Origin: Streptococcus oralis
GTDB lineage: Bacteria; Bacillota; Bacilli; Lactobacillales; Streptococcaceae
NCBI RefSeq assembly: GCF_019929345.1
Contig: NZ_JAHZPJ010000015.1
Location: 1 to 64,000, forward strand
Length of the DNA stretch: 64,000 nucleotides
Direction: 5' to 3'
Position 1 is the stretch's first letter. The number at the start of each line of letters is the position of its first letter. Position numbers and translations under genes: made by a program. Below are positions 18,492-33,249 of this stretch, piece by piece. Under the pieces are notes generated by a model. It was not told the origin of the DNA, did not search any database, and saw only the letters and a program-made list of their open reading frames with translations.

Positions 18492-19331
18492 TTAAATAGC
18501 CAAATCAAACTTCAGTTGTGGCTTGACTGGATCATAGTCAACCAACTCAAAGTCTTCCGCTTTGATATCAAAGAAATTAGTCCCATCAGGAACATTTAAA
18601 ACCAAACGTGGTTGGCAGTTTGACGGCTCACGACGGAGCAATTCCTCTGCTTGTTCAAATTGATTATCATAGATATGAAGGTTGTTGATAAAATAGAAAA
18701 ACTTCCCAACCTTCCAGCCGAAATGCTTGGCAATCATCATTTGCAAAGCTACGTACTGCATAGCGTTAATGTGGTGAGCAACCAGCATGTCATTCGAACG
18801 CTGGGTCAAAGTCGCATCCAGATAGATGTCCCCATCAACACGACGGACATCAAACATGGTCTGAAAGGCGCATGGAAGGAGGCCGTCCGTCTCCTCAAAA
18901 GCTTGATAATCCCAGAGAGAGATGATATTGCGACGATTCCAAGGGTTGGCTTCCAACTGCTTGAGAATCTTATTAATAATATCGTATTTCTTAACGACAG
19001 CCCCATACCGCTCACCAATGGTTCCCGTATCTCCCACTTCCCAGTCATTCCAGTAGTGAACATTGTACTTATCATTGAGAACATCTAGGCTATTAGACTG
19101 ATCTTGGTAAATCCAGAGTACTTCCTTGATGGCGGATTTGATTGCAATGGGACGCAAGGTTGTGATGGGAAATTCCCCTTTAGACAAATCATACTCCGCA
19201 AAGGCACCCGTTATGTACTTGGAGTTGGCAATAGTCCCATCCTTGTACTTAGGACGTGCTTGTTCAGAAAAGACACCGTCTTTGAGGATTCGTTCAATAT
19301 TTTCTTTAAAAATCGTATCTGCTTTTGTCAT
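18492..19331 (-). CDS. thyA: Thymidylate synthase
   Basis: 279 residues, full length. The catalytic cysteine motif [13 protein letters not shown] near residue 150 and the folate/dUMP segment [17 protein letters not shown] are intact. It makes dTMP from dUMP with methylene-tetrahydrofolate. A -10 box TATACT (19366-19361, minus strand) lies 30 bases upstream and GAGG precedes the start. Monocistronic between the bidirectional terminator and its promoter. Confidence 0.95.
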   Translation of the reverse strand: MTKADTIFKENIERILKDGVFSEQARPKYKDGTIANSKYITGAFAEYDLSKGEFPITTLRPIAIKSAIKEVLWIYQDQSNSLDVLNDKYNVHYWNDWEVGDTGTIGERYGAVVKKYDIINKILKQLEANPWNRRNIISLWDYQAFEETDGLLPCAFQTMFDVRRVDGDIYLDATLTQRSNDMLVAHHINAMQYVALQMMIAKHFGWKVGKFFYFINNLHIYDNQFEQAEELLRREPSNCQPRLVLNVPDGTNFFDIKAEDFELVDYDPVKPQLKFDLAI

Positions 19332-19536
19332 TTACGCTTACCTCTTTTGTAGTCTTAACTAGTATAGCACAAAAAAAGAAAGGAGGAAAATTACTAGCTT
19401 CGAACTGCACTCACTTAAATACTAAAAGATTAAACAACGATTTCAAAAAAGAGCATATTGTAAAAATGATGAAATTGACAATCCCAACATATTTTTCCAA
19501 AGTAGTTTTAGATTCTTCTCCCCTATGGTAACCTAC

Positions 19537-19581
19537 TTTAAAGGACCTAGTCCTGTGCAATATAGAACTAAGTCCTTTAAA
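19537..19581 (-). terminator. Terminator-like hairpin after the GH101 gene
   Basis: TTTAAAGGAC / GTCCTTTAAA arms with a second short pairing (TAGT/ACTA) separated by about 15 bases, 46 bases beyond the stop. The U-tail is poor, so efficiency is uncertain. The rest of the 19332-19626 gap is AT-rich and holds no gene that I can support. Confidence 0.5.
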
Positions 19582-19626
19582 TAATTATTTGTCTAACTTT
19601 TTGAAGTCAGTACAAAATCCTAAAAG

Positions 19627-26067
<6,441 letters not shown>

Positions 26068-26078
26068 CTAGCTCAGAA

Positions 26079-26093
26079 AGTAAGCGTTTGCAT
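26079..26093 (-). promoter_or_regulatory. CcpA cre site upstream of the GH101 gene
   Basis: Minus strand ATGCAAACGCTTACT matches WTGNAANCGNWNNCW at all positions and lies 27-41 bases before the start codon, the same arrangement as at bgaA. Confidence 0.75.
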
Positions 26094-26452
26094 ATTTCTA
26101 TAAAAAAATAACCTCCTCCATTTTTAAACACTACTTCCTAAACAAATATTTTCTATTCCAATTTAATATATCAAAAACAACTTAAAAAATCAATAGCTTA
26201 ATAGGTAAAATTAGTAAAAGTATAATCAAAAAATTGACATTACATACCCTGCTGAATAAAAGATAAAAATAATCAGAATGGAATTCTCTTCTTTTTAGGA
26301 GTAATTTCACGATATTTGTAGCAAACATCCTCACAGATATTATGAAGTCTATTTTGTTATCATACTACTAAACTGATTCAGCACAAGGTCTTTATTTTCT
26401 CGAACTTTGACCAGTTTAAGAAACTGATTTTTATCACTCTAAACATAAAACA

Positions 26453-26475
26453 GAGAGGACAGCAATTGTCCTCTC
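26453..26475 (-). terminator. Terminator downstream of tRNA-Leu
   Basis: GAGAGGACA / TGTCCTCTC stem with a short loop, followed on the minus strand by TGTTTTAT. It lies about 80 bases past the tRNA. Confidence 0.6.
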
Positions 26476-26552
26476 CAGATCTTGGCTAGCATCAGTCCAC
26501 TACAATTGATAAAGAATCAAAAAAGAGCCAGCCAAAGCTAACTCTTATCCTA

Positions 26553-26638
26553 TGCGGAGAGAGGGACTTGAACCCTCACGACCTAAAGCGGTCACAGGAT
26601 CCTTAGTCCTGCGCGTCTGCCAATTCCGCCATCCCCGC
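26553..26638 (-). tRNA. tRNA-Leu (anticodon AAG)
   Basis: 86 bases including discriminator A, CCA not encoded. Acceptor GCGGGGA pairs with TCTCCGC (one G-U). The anticodon stem-loop CAGGA-CTAAGGA-TCCTG places AAG at 34-36. The long variable arm and TTCAAGT T-loop fit a class II leucine tRNA. It lies between pncA and the GH101 gene on the minus strand. Confidence 0.93.
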
Positions 26639-26718
26639 GTCGATTACTTTACTAGTATATCAACTTTCAAAGTCTTTGTCAACACTTTTTTCAGATTTTT
26701 TTCATTTTTTCAAGGGGA

Positions 26719-27294
26719 TTATTCTTGAATTTCAGCAAGATTTTCATCCAGCAATTTGGCTCCTAACGTGTTCTTAAAATGCCCAAGAGCAAACTGATGA
26801 TTTTCTGGCCAGATAGAGGCAACCGCAGGCTTGACAATATCGATTTGATAACCTAAATTATAGGCATCAATAGCCGTATGAAGAACGCAAATGTCAGTCA
26901 GTACACCGGTCAAAATGACTGTATCAACCCGACGTTCCCGCAAACGAATATCTAGGTCTGTTCCTGAAAACGCTGAATAGTGACGCTTGTCCATCCAAAA
27001 GACACGACTATCAGAAGCATGGGCTTGGTAAAAATCGGCTAGTTTTCCATACAAGTTGCGACCACTAGTTCCAATGATGTTGTGAGGTGGGAAAAGTTTA
27101 CTCTCAGGATGAAAATCATCCCCTTCCTCATGAGCATCAATGGTGAAGAAAACATAGTCTCCACGATCAAAAGCTAATCTGGTTACCTGATCAATGGCTT
27201 TTGATATTGCTTGAGCGGGTGCTCCAGCAGTTAGCTTTCCATAGTCTGCTACGAAATCCTCTGTATAGTCAATCGAGATTAAAGCCTTTGTCAT
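26719..27294 (-). CDS. pncA: Nicotinamidase / isochorismatase-family hydrolase
   Basis: 191 residues. Catalytic Asp9 (LISIDYTEDF), Lys in WMDKRHYSAF near residue 102 and Cys in GVLTDICVLHTA near 135 form the triad of the family; HEEGDDFHPES supplies the metal-site region. It converts nicotinamide to nicotinate for NAD salvage. The ATG overlaps the codY stop by one base (TAATG), so the two are coupled, an arrangement I recall from the pneumococcus. Confidence 0.88.
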   Translation of the reverse strand: MTKALISIDYTEDFVADYGKLTAGAPAQAISKAIDQVTRLAFDRGDYVFFTIDAHEEGDDFHPESKLFPPHNIIGTSGRNLYGKLADFYQAHASDSRVFWMDKRHYSAFSGTDLDIRLRERRVDTVILTGVLTDICVLHTAIDAYNLGYQIDIVKPAVASIWPENHQFALGHFKNTLGAKLLDENLAEIQE

Positions 27295-28082
27295 TAGTAG
27301 TCCCTCTTTTTCACTTCCTCAAAAATATCACCAATTAAAACTTTGAGATAAGTCCCCTTCATTCCGAGTGAACGACTCTCAATAATTCCCGCCGACTCCA
27401 ATTTACGAAGCGCATTGACGATTACTGAGCGTGTAATGCCAATACGGTCTGCAATAACTGATGCAGTCAACTGTCCTTCATTTCCATCCAATTCAGCTAA
27501 AATAGCTGATACGGCACGCAGTTCTGAATAGGAAAGGGTATTGACCGCCATGGTAACAGCCGTACGACGGCGAATATTCTTTTCATCCTCTTCACGTTGG
27601 AAGTTCAACAGTTGAATCCCTACCACCGTGCTCGCAATCTCAACAAGGATCAAATCTTCATCTTCAAACTTCTTATCATTGCGCCAAATAATCAACGAAC
27701 CTAGGCGAATCCCTGATACATGAATGGGAGCTATGGTCGTCAAACCATCTGGAAAGTCCGCACGGCTCTCTACAGGGAAAATGGTCAAATCATGTTCAAC
27801 AGGAAGATTGGCCTCCGTATCGTAGATCATGTTTGCCCCTTGAACATAGTCATCTGGGAAAGTCTTAGTTTGGAAAAACTGCTCTACACGATCTGTATTG
27901 GTTTTATAGCGCATAAAGTAGCCCAAGAGACGCCCCTTGCTATTGACAATGCAGGCATTGCAATCAATAATGTCTGCTAGTTGACGTGTAATGGCATTGT
28001 ATGGAAGTTCATCCTGCATTTGCTCTTCTGAGCGTTTTAAAATTGATGTAATTTTTCTTGTCTTTTCTAATAAATGTGCCAT
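27294..28082 (-). CDS. codY: Global nutrient regulator CodY
   Basis: 262 residues, full length. An N-terminal GAF-like effector domain and a C-terminal winged helix-turn-helix ([20 protein letters not shown]) match CodY, which senses branched-chain amino acids and, in some species, GTP. In streptococci it represses amino-acid uptake and biosynthesis genes and can be essential. It is transcribed with pncA from a strong extended -10 promoter that has a CodY-like box directly upstream, suggesting autoregulation. Confidence 0.95.
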   Translation of the reverse strand: MAHLLEKTRKITSILKRSEEQMQDELPYNAITRQLADIIDCNACIVNSKGRLLGYFMRYKTNTDRVEQFFQTKTFPDDYVQGANMIYDTEANLPVEHDLTIFPVESRADFPDGLTTIAPIHVSGIRLGSLIIWRNDKKFEDEDLILVEIASTVVGIQLLNFQREEDEKNIRRRTAVTMAVNTLSYSELRAVSAILAELDGNEGQLTASVIADRIGITRSVIVNALRKLESAGIIESRSLGMKGTYLKVLIGDIFEEVKKRDY

Positions 28083-28108
28083 TTTTTACCTCGCATATAA
28101 TCGTTTCC

Positions 28109-28137
28109 ATTATAACATAGAAAAGTCTTTATTTCAA
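28109..28137 (-). promoter_or_regulatory. codY promoter
   Basis: Minus strand TTGAAA (28137-28132), 17-base spacer ending TGT, TATAAT (28114-28109). Extended -10. Confidence 0.8.
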
Positions 28138-28138
28138 T

Positions 28139-28153
28139 AATTATCTGAAAATT
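28139..28153. promoter_or_regulatory. CodY box
   Basis: AATTATCTGAAAATT differs from the consensus AATTTTCWGAAAATT at one base. It abuts the codY -35 hexamer and lies 60 bases from the divergent promoter at 28213. Confidence 0.65.
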
Positions 28154-28212
28154 GCTTATTTAATTGCAATTTTGAACAGCAAAAATATTTTAGAAAAAAT
28201 CATTATTTTTCA

Positions 28213-28241
28213 TTGACAAGACTTCATCTTTTTGATATTAT
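28213..28241 (+). promoter_or_regulatory. Plus-strand promoter for a candidate small RNA
   Basis: TTGACA (28213-28218), 17-base spacer, TATTAT (28236-28241). There is no open frame behind it before the terminator at 28334, so it should drive a non-coding RNA. Confidence 0.6.
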
Positions 28242-28247
28242 AACATT

Positions 28248-28363
28248 ATAAGAAGATGAATTAAGGATCCCTTCCCATCTCACCTTTCCTTTACTATTAT
28301 CCATCTTCTTTTCCCCTTGGTCTCCTTATATATAAAAGCGATTCACATTGTGAATCGCTTTTT
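28248..28363 (+). ncRNA. Candidate small regulatory RNA divergent from codY
   Basis: About 115 bases from the predicted start to the terminator. AAGAAGATG (28250-28258) can pair with CATCTTCTT (28302-28310), enclosing a pyrimidine-rich loop (CCTTCCCATCTCACCTTTCC). A second unpaired stretch CCTTGGTCTCCTT follows, then the terminator hairpin. The C/U-rich single strands complement Shine-Dalgarno sequences (TCTCCTT against AAGGAGA), a design seen in streptococcal csRNAs. There is no TTTAAG-N5-TTTAAG CiaR site, so it is not an obvious member of the CiaR-controlled csRNAs. Inferred from promoter, structure and terminator only. Confidence 0.5.
28334..28363. terminator. Bidirectional terminator (sRNA / cshA)
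   Basis: AAAAGCGATTCACA / TGTGAATCGCTTTTT, a perfect inverted repeat between the converging sRNA and cshA transcripts. Confidence 0.9.
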
Positions 28364-28364
28364 C

Positions 28365-29939
28365 CTATTTATCTCCTTTGTTACGGATAACAAAGCCTGT
28401 TTTCTTTTCGCTTGAAGTGTTGCGTGGTTTTTTATTATCCTTACGATATCGTTTTTCCTTATCAAAACGGTCATTTCCACGACTACCTTTCTTGAACTCA
28501 TCACGACGACCATTGCCACGGCGATCACGGTCTCGACGATCCTCCCCACGACGGCCTCCACGACCTCCCTTAGCTTTTCCACCGAAGCCATTACCTGATG
28601 GTTTAAATGGTAGTGGTTTTTCACGTGCAATCTCAACTTCCGGAAGACTGTCAGGATCTTGGACAGTCAGACTCAAGATATACATAGCCAATTCTTCTGG
28701 ACTGAATTCTGCAGCCAACTTACGAGCATCTTTAGCAAACTTCTCAAAGTTCCCACGGATTGCTTCATCTGCGAAATCACGTTCGATTTTCTTGAGCGCC
28801 ACTTGCTTTTTAGCTTGGAAGGCTTCTTCTGCTGTCGCTGGTTTCAAGCCTTTCATACGTTTCTTGGTCAAGTTTTCGATGATTTGGAGATAACCCATTT
28901 CATTTGGAGAAACAAAGGTAATGGACTGACCTGACTTACCAGCACGACCTGTACGACCGATACGGTGAACATAGCTTTCAGGATCTTGTGGAATATCGTA
29001 GTTATAGACATGAGTCACACCTGAAATATCCAAGCCACGCGCTGCTACGTCTGTCGCAACTAGAACATCAAGATTCCCATTTTTAAAATCACGTAGGACA
29101 CGAAGACGTTTGTTTTGGTCCAAATCACCATGAATGCCTTCTGCACGGAAGCCACGGATTTTAAGTCCACGAGTCAACTCATCCACACGGCGTTTGGTAC
29201 GACCAAACACGATAGCGAGTTCTGGTTGTTCCACATCCATGAGACGGGTCATGGTGTCGAATTTTTCTTGTTCTTTGACACGAATATAGTATTGGTCCAC
29301 CAGTTCTGTTGTCAATTCCTTAGCAGCAATCTTCACATGCTCAGGTTCTTTCATAAACTGAACACCGATACGTTTGATAGCATCTGGCATGGTTGCTGAA
29401 AAGAGCAAGGTTTGACGATTTTCAGGGACACGTGAAATGATGGCTTCGATGTCTTCAAGGAAGCCCATATTAAGCATTTCATCCGCTTCGTCAAGGATGA
29501 GGGTTTCAATGTCTTGTAATTTCAAAGCCTTACGTTTGATCAAGTCCAAGAGACGGCCTGGTGTTCCTACCACGATATGGGCACCCGATTTAAGGGCTTT
29601 GATTTGTTTTTCAATGCTTGAACCACCGTAAACTGAGCGAACTTTCACTCCCTTGCTACGGCCAAATCGGAAGAGTTCTTCTTGGCTTTGAACAGCGAGT
29701 TCACGGGTTGGAGCGATGACCAAGGCTTGGATGGTCGCTTCTTCTGTACGGATTTTTTCAAGGGTTGGCAAGCCAAAGGCTGCAGTTTTTCCTGTACCAG
29801 TCTGAGCTTGACCGATAACGTCTTTTCCTTCGAGAGCCAATGGAATGGTCTGTTCTTGGATGGGACTGGCTTCTACAAATCCAGCTTTTTCAATCTCTGC
29901 TAGCAATTCAGCAGACAAGTTAAATTCATTAAATTTCAC
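28365..29939 (-). CDS. cshA: DEAD-box RNA helicase CshA
   Basis: 524 residues beginning at GTG 29939. Helicase motifs in order: Q motif (SPIQEQTIPLA), AQTGTGKT, PTRELA, TPGRLLD, LDEADEML, SATMP, then the second RecA domain with DVAARGLDI and HRIGRTGRAG. A basic Gly/Arg-rich C tail (~440-524, RGGRRGEDRRDRDRRGN) is typical of CshA and binds RNA. The enzyme unwinds structured mRNA in the degradosome and during cold growth. A long 5' leader of roughly 140 bases separates it from the likely -10 box (TATACT, 30093-30088). Confidence 0.94.
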   Translation of the reverse strand: MKFNEFNLSAELLAEIEKAGFVEASPIQEQTIPLALEGKDVIGQAQTGTGKTAAFGLPTLEKIRTEEATIQALVIAPTRELAVQSQEELFRFGRSKGVKVRSVYGGSSIEKQIKALKSGAHIVVGTPGRLLDLIKRKALKLQDIETLILDEADEMLNMGFLEDIEAIISRVPENRQTLLFSATMPDAIKRIGVQFMKEPEHVKIAAKELTTELVDQYYIRVKEQEKFDTMTRLMDVEQPELAIVFGRTKRRVDELTRGLKIRGFRAEGIHGDLDQNKRLRVLRDFKNGNLDVLVATDVAARGLDISGVTHVYNYDIPQDPESYVHRIGRTGRAGKSGQSITFVSPNEMGYLQIIENLTKKRMKGLKPATAEEAFQAKKQVALKKIERDFADEAIRGNFEKFAKDARKLAAEFSPEELAMYILSLTVQDPDSLPEVEIAREKPLPFKPSGNGFGGKAKGGRGGRRGEDRRDRDRRGNGRRDEFKKGSRGNDRFDKEKRYRKDNKKPRNTSSEKKTGFVIRNKGDK

Positions 29940-30080
29940 GTTATTCTTCTTTCTAAAGGTGGTGCGAAGCCACCCTATAGGGCTTTAGTTTATACTTTTC
30001 TTTTCATGACGCATCTTCTACAAAAAAGAGATACCGTGTTGCTTCTTTTCCACGAAAGAAAAGTACTAGTTTCTTTGCAA
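29940..30080 (-). promoter_or_regulatory. Structured 5' leader of cshA
   Basis: If transcription starts from the TATACT at 30093-30088, about 140 bases of leader precede the GTG start. It contains a GGTGG / CCACC hairpin (29958-29974) close to a weak ribosome binding site and an outer GTTGC / GCAAC pairing further upstream. A role in temperature or autogenous control is possible but not shown. The remaining part of the 29940-30277 gap holds the promoters of cshA and har. Confidence 0.35.
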
Positions 30081-30277
30081 CCTATCTAGTATAACACAAG
30101 AGAGAAGCAAAAGATAGTAGAATCCATTAGGAAAATTATGTAAACGATTTATTATCTATTGAATTAGAATTATAGAAGTTTTTGATAGACTTTTTGACCG
30201 GAAATCATTTCCCGTAGCAGATTTGTGCAAAAAGTGTTTTCTTATGCTAGAATGAAAATCGAATAGGAGGACTATAA

Positions 30278-31594
30278 ATGTTAACATATGATTTAATCGT
30301 TATTGGATTTGGTAAAGCTGGGAAAACATTAGCTGGTAAATTGGCTTCAGCTGGCAAAAAAGTTGCCCTCGTTGAACGTAGCAAAGCTATGTACGGTGGA
30401 ACTTGTATCAACATCGGATGTATCCCAACTAAAACTTTGCTAGTTGCTGCTGAGAAAGACTTGTCTTTTGAAGAAGTCATTGCTACCAAAAATACTATCA
30501 CTAGTCGCCTCAACGGTAAAAACTATGCTACTGTTGCTGGTACAGGTGTGGATATCTTTGATGCGGAAGCTCACTTCCTTTCAAATAAAGTCATCGAAAT
30601 CCAAGCTGGTGATGAAAAACAAGAACTGACTGCTGAAACTATCGTCATCAATACCGGTGCCGTTTCAAACGTCTTGCCAATCCCTGGACTTGCTACAAGT
30701 AAGAATGTCTTTGACTCAACAGGTATCCAAAACTTGGACAAATTGCCTGAAAAACTTGGTGTCCTTGGTGGAGGAAATATCGGTCTTGAATTTGCAGGTC
30801 TCTACAACAAACTCGGCAGCAAGGTCACAGTCCTAGATGCCTTGGATACTTTCCTACCTCGTGCAGAACCTTCCATCGCAGCTCTTGCTAAACAATACAT
30901 GGAAGAAGACGGCATTGAATTACTTCAAAACATCCGTACTACTGAAATCAAAAACGACGGTGACCAAGTTCTCGTCGTAACTGAAAACGAAACTTACCGT
31001 TTCGATGCTCTTCTCTACGCAACTGGACGTAAACCAAATGTCGAACCACTTCAACTTGAGAATACGGATATTGAACTAACTGAGCGTGGTGCTATCAAGG
31101 TCGACAAACACTGTCAAACAAACGTTCCTGGTGTCTTTGCAGTTGGAGATGTCAACGGTGGACTTCAATTTACCTACATTTCACTTGATGACTTCCGCGT
31201 TGTCTACAGCTACCTTGTTGGAGATGGCAGCTACACACTTGAAGACCGTCTCAATGTGCCAAATACCATGTTCATCACACCTGCACTTTCACAAGTTGGT
31301 TTGACGGAAAGCCAAGCAGCTGATTTGAAACTCCCATACGCTGTCAAGGAAATCCCTGTTGCAGCAATGCCTCGTGGTCACGTAAATGGAGACCTTCGTG
31401 GTGCCTTCAAAGCTGTTGTTAACACTGAAACAAAAGAAATTCTTGGAGCAAGCATCTTCTCAGAAGGCTCTCAAGAAATCATCAACATCATCACTGTTGC
31501 AATGGACAACAAGATTCCTTACACTTACTTTACAAAACAAATCTTCACTCACCCAACCTTGGCTGAGAACTTGAATGACTTGTTTGCGATTTAA
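30278..31594 (+). CDS. har: Flavin disulfide reductase of the RclA / hypothiocyanous acid reductase type
   Basis: 438 residues. FAD-binding GFGKAGKTLAGKLA, redox-active GGTCINIGCIPTK (Cys43/Cys48), NAD(P)H-binding GGGNIGLEFAG, VFAVGDVNG, and a C-terminal dimerisation domain with HPTLAENLND. It has the class I disulfide oxidoreductase layout without a lipoyl or mercuric extension. In the pneumococcus the protein I recall in this neighbourhood, near codY and cshA, reduces hypothiocyanous acid made by host lactoperoxidase; the symbol is assigned on that basis. GGAGG sits 8 bases before ATG, with an extended -10 TATGCTAGAAT upstream. A strong terminator follows. Confidence 0.82.
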   Translation: MLTYDLIVIGFGKAGKTLAGKLASAGKKVALVERSKAMYGGTCINIGCIPTKTLLVAAEKDLSFEEVIATKNTITSRLNGKNYATVAGTGVDIFDAEAHFLSNKVIEIQAGDEKQELTAETIVINTGAVSNVLPIPGLATSKNVFDSTGIQNLDKLPEKLGVLGGGNIGLEFAGLYNKLGSKVTVLDALDTFLPRAEPSIAALAKQYMEEDGIELLQNIRTTEIKNDGDQVLVVTENETYRFDALLYATGRKPNVEPLQLENTDIELTERGAIKVDKHCQTNVPGVFAVGDVNGGLQFTYISLDDFRVVYSYLVGDGSYTLEDRLNVPNTMFITPALSQVGLTESQAADLKLPYAVKEIPVAAMPRGHVNGDLRGAFKAVVNTETKEILGASIFSEGSQEIINIITVAMDNKIPYTYFTKQIFTHPTLAENLNDLFAI

Positions 31595-31615
31595 GTTGAG
31601 ACTTCTTGGTATCTC

Positions 31616-31638
31616 ACAGCCCTCATCGGGCTGTTTTT
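31616..31638 (+). terminator. har terminator
   Basis: ACAGCCC / GGGCTGT stem, TCATC loop, followed by TTTTTG. Confidence 0.9.
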
Positions 31639-32136
31639 GTTTCTGCGAAATCTCAAATCTATCTTTTCCCTCTTTTATGATATAATATCCAAACTTTACT
31701 TAGCAGTCCTAATTATATATTGAGTCTCAGGTCACTCTTTCAAATATCAGCAATACATATGACTTTGAATAACTCGCTTCAGCTCATCGTTTTATGGGTA
31801 ATTTAAAAAGTATATTTTTCAATGATTGTTTCATGCCTAATTAGTAAATTATCCACTCTTTGCGCGGGTCGTATGTTTATTTTCATCGTTTGTGGAAAGG
31901 TTTTACCGTTTGCAAATTGATGGCTAAGTCGATATATTTTTTCTTCTCAAATATTTTCCAAATCATTTAATCTTTTTAAAGATAAGAATTACTTTCTAAT
32001 CAATCAAAGGATACTTCAAATTTCTTCATTCTTGATAATATGAGCAATACCCTGCAAAATGTTTAAACTTTATCATTGTAAAAAATATCGAAAGAAATCC
32101 CATATTACATTAGTATATATTTGGTATGGGATGAAA

Positions 32137-32165
32137 TTGACTTTCGAAAACATTAACGATATAAT
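32137..32165 (+). promoter_or_regulatory. Promoter of the nucleotidyltransferase gene
   Basis: TTGACT (32137-32142), 17-base spacer, TATAAT (32160-32165), 32 bases before the ATG; GAGG precedes the start. Confidence 0.8.
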
Positions 32166-32197
32166 GTCTGTAAACAAGAAATAATGAGGTAACGATT

Positions 32198-32953
32198 ATG
32201 AATAAAACAGAATTACTGTTACAAAGACTAGATGATATTGGTCAGTCTCTAAAAGATTCTAGACAAGCACTAGCTTTGCTGGCACTTGGTTCTTGCGGAG
32301 TAGAAAGAGACCGATTGGATCAATACTCAGATTTGGATTTTTTTGTTATTGTAAAAGATGGCTACAAGCAGGCCTATATCCAGGATCTAACTTGGTTAAG
32401 TAATCTAGAACCAATTGCATTTCACTACCAAAATACAGTGGACGGACATAAAGTTCTATTTGAAGATGATGTTTTTTGTGAATTTGCTGTCTTTGAAGCT
32501 CATGAACTAGTAAACATTCCCTTCGCTGAAGGCAAGATTATCTGGAAGGAGGTCGGTTTTGATGAAACAATCTGCCGGCCACAAAGATTGCCATCAAAAG
32601 AAAATAGAGACCGCGAATGGCTGTTGGGAGAAATTTTATGCAACCTATATATAGGACTAGGTCGCTATCAACGAGGGGAAAAATTGGCTGCTTATGATTT
32701 CATCCAAAACAGATCCGTCAAGCTTTGGACCGAACTAATCAATTTGGAAAAAACTTCTAAATCTGATTTTATAGATATTTTTAACAGCAACAGAAGATTT
32801 GAAAAAGGTTATCCAAACGAGGCCAAACAATTGCCTCACTTTTTGCAAGGTTACGAACGAATTTCTGAATCTGCTCAGGCACTCCTAGAATATCTTGATA
32901 AACACTATCCTCTTAACGCATTTATAAAAGAAAAAATTCGTAATTTATTATAA
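32198..32953 (+). CDS. Nucleotidyltransferase-fold protein (aminoglycoside/lincosamide type)
   Basis: 251 residues. The motif LGSCGVERDRLDQYSDLDFF near residues 31-50 is the GS-x(n)-SDxD signature of the polymerase-beta nucleotidyltransferase fold, with two metal-binding aspartates. The overall size and the helical C-terminal half fit stand-alone antibiotic nucleotidyltransferases (Lnu, Ant types), but nothing in the sequence fixes a substrate and many such proteins have no resistance role. It sits alone with its own strong promoter in an AT-rich insertion between har and murT. Confidence 0.7.
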   Translation: MNKTELLLQRLDDIGQSLKDSRQALALLALGSCGVERDRLDQYSDLDFFVIVKDGYKQAYIQDLTWLSNLEPIAFHYQNTVDGHKVLFEDDVFCEFAVFEAHELVNIPFAEGKIIWKEVGFDETICRPQRLPSKENRDREWLLGEILCNLYIGLGRYQRGEKLAAYDFIQNRSVKLWTELINLEKTSKSDFIDIFNSNRRFEKGYPNEAKQLPHFLQGYERISESAQALLEYLDKHYPLNAFIKEKIRNLL

Positions 32954-33012
32954 AAGAGACTTTCCAAAAAATGATCTAAATCCCAAAAGCTAGGTATCTT
33001 TGTCAACTATAA

Positions 33013-33162
33013 TGGATTAATGAAATTTTAAAACCTGTAGAGGATAATCAATGTCCTCTCCTTTCTTATATTCAGAGTGAGAAAGATTTATTTCTTAAAG
33101 TTGCCAAAGTTATCAAATCCAAAGATATTGTATTTGATTGGTTTGGTTTAATCAGAACCTAA
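33013..33162 (+). pseudogene. Coding remnant upstream of murT
   Basis: A 49-codon frame (33013-33162) with no start codon reads WINEILKPVEDNQCP and later LFLKVAKVIKSKDIVFDWF before a stop. The composition is protein-like and opens directly after an in-frame stop, as expected for the 3' end of a truncated gene. Family not recognised. The rest of the 32954-33249 gap is the murT promoter and unassigned sequence. Confidence 0.35.
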
Positions 33163-33214
33163 AAAGCACTTCTAAGGTTACTTCTTTAGTTGATCTTAGA
33201 GGTTACTTTAGTTA

Positions 33215-33243
33215 TTGGACTGCTGGGCGCAGTATGATATAAT
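33215..33243 (+). promoter_or_regulatory. murT promoter, start codon at the predicted +1
   Basis: TTGGAC (33215-33220), 17-base spacer ending TATGA, TATAAT (33238-33243). The ATG of murT begins at 33250, seven bases after the -10 box, so the mRNA is probably leaderless; there is no ribosome binding site. Confidence 0.65.
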
Positions 33244-33249
33244 AGAAAC

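Larger units (their letters stand above)
31595..32197. other. 600-base gap between har and the nucleotidyltransferase
   Basis: After the har terminator the sequence is AT-rich with stops in all frames. A promoter-like TGATATAAT occurs near 31678. The region reads as the edge of an accessory insertion; I see no gene, repeat or RNA that I can support. Confidence 0.5.

Noticed and set aside
28248..28363. Assignment of the sRNA to the CiaR-controlled csRNA family
   Set aside because: The TTTAAG-N5-TTTAAG CiaR site is absent, although the anti-Shine-Dalgarno design is similar.
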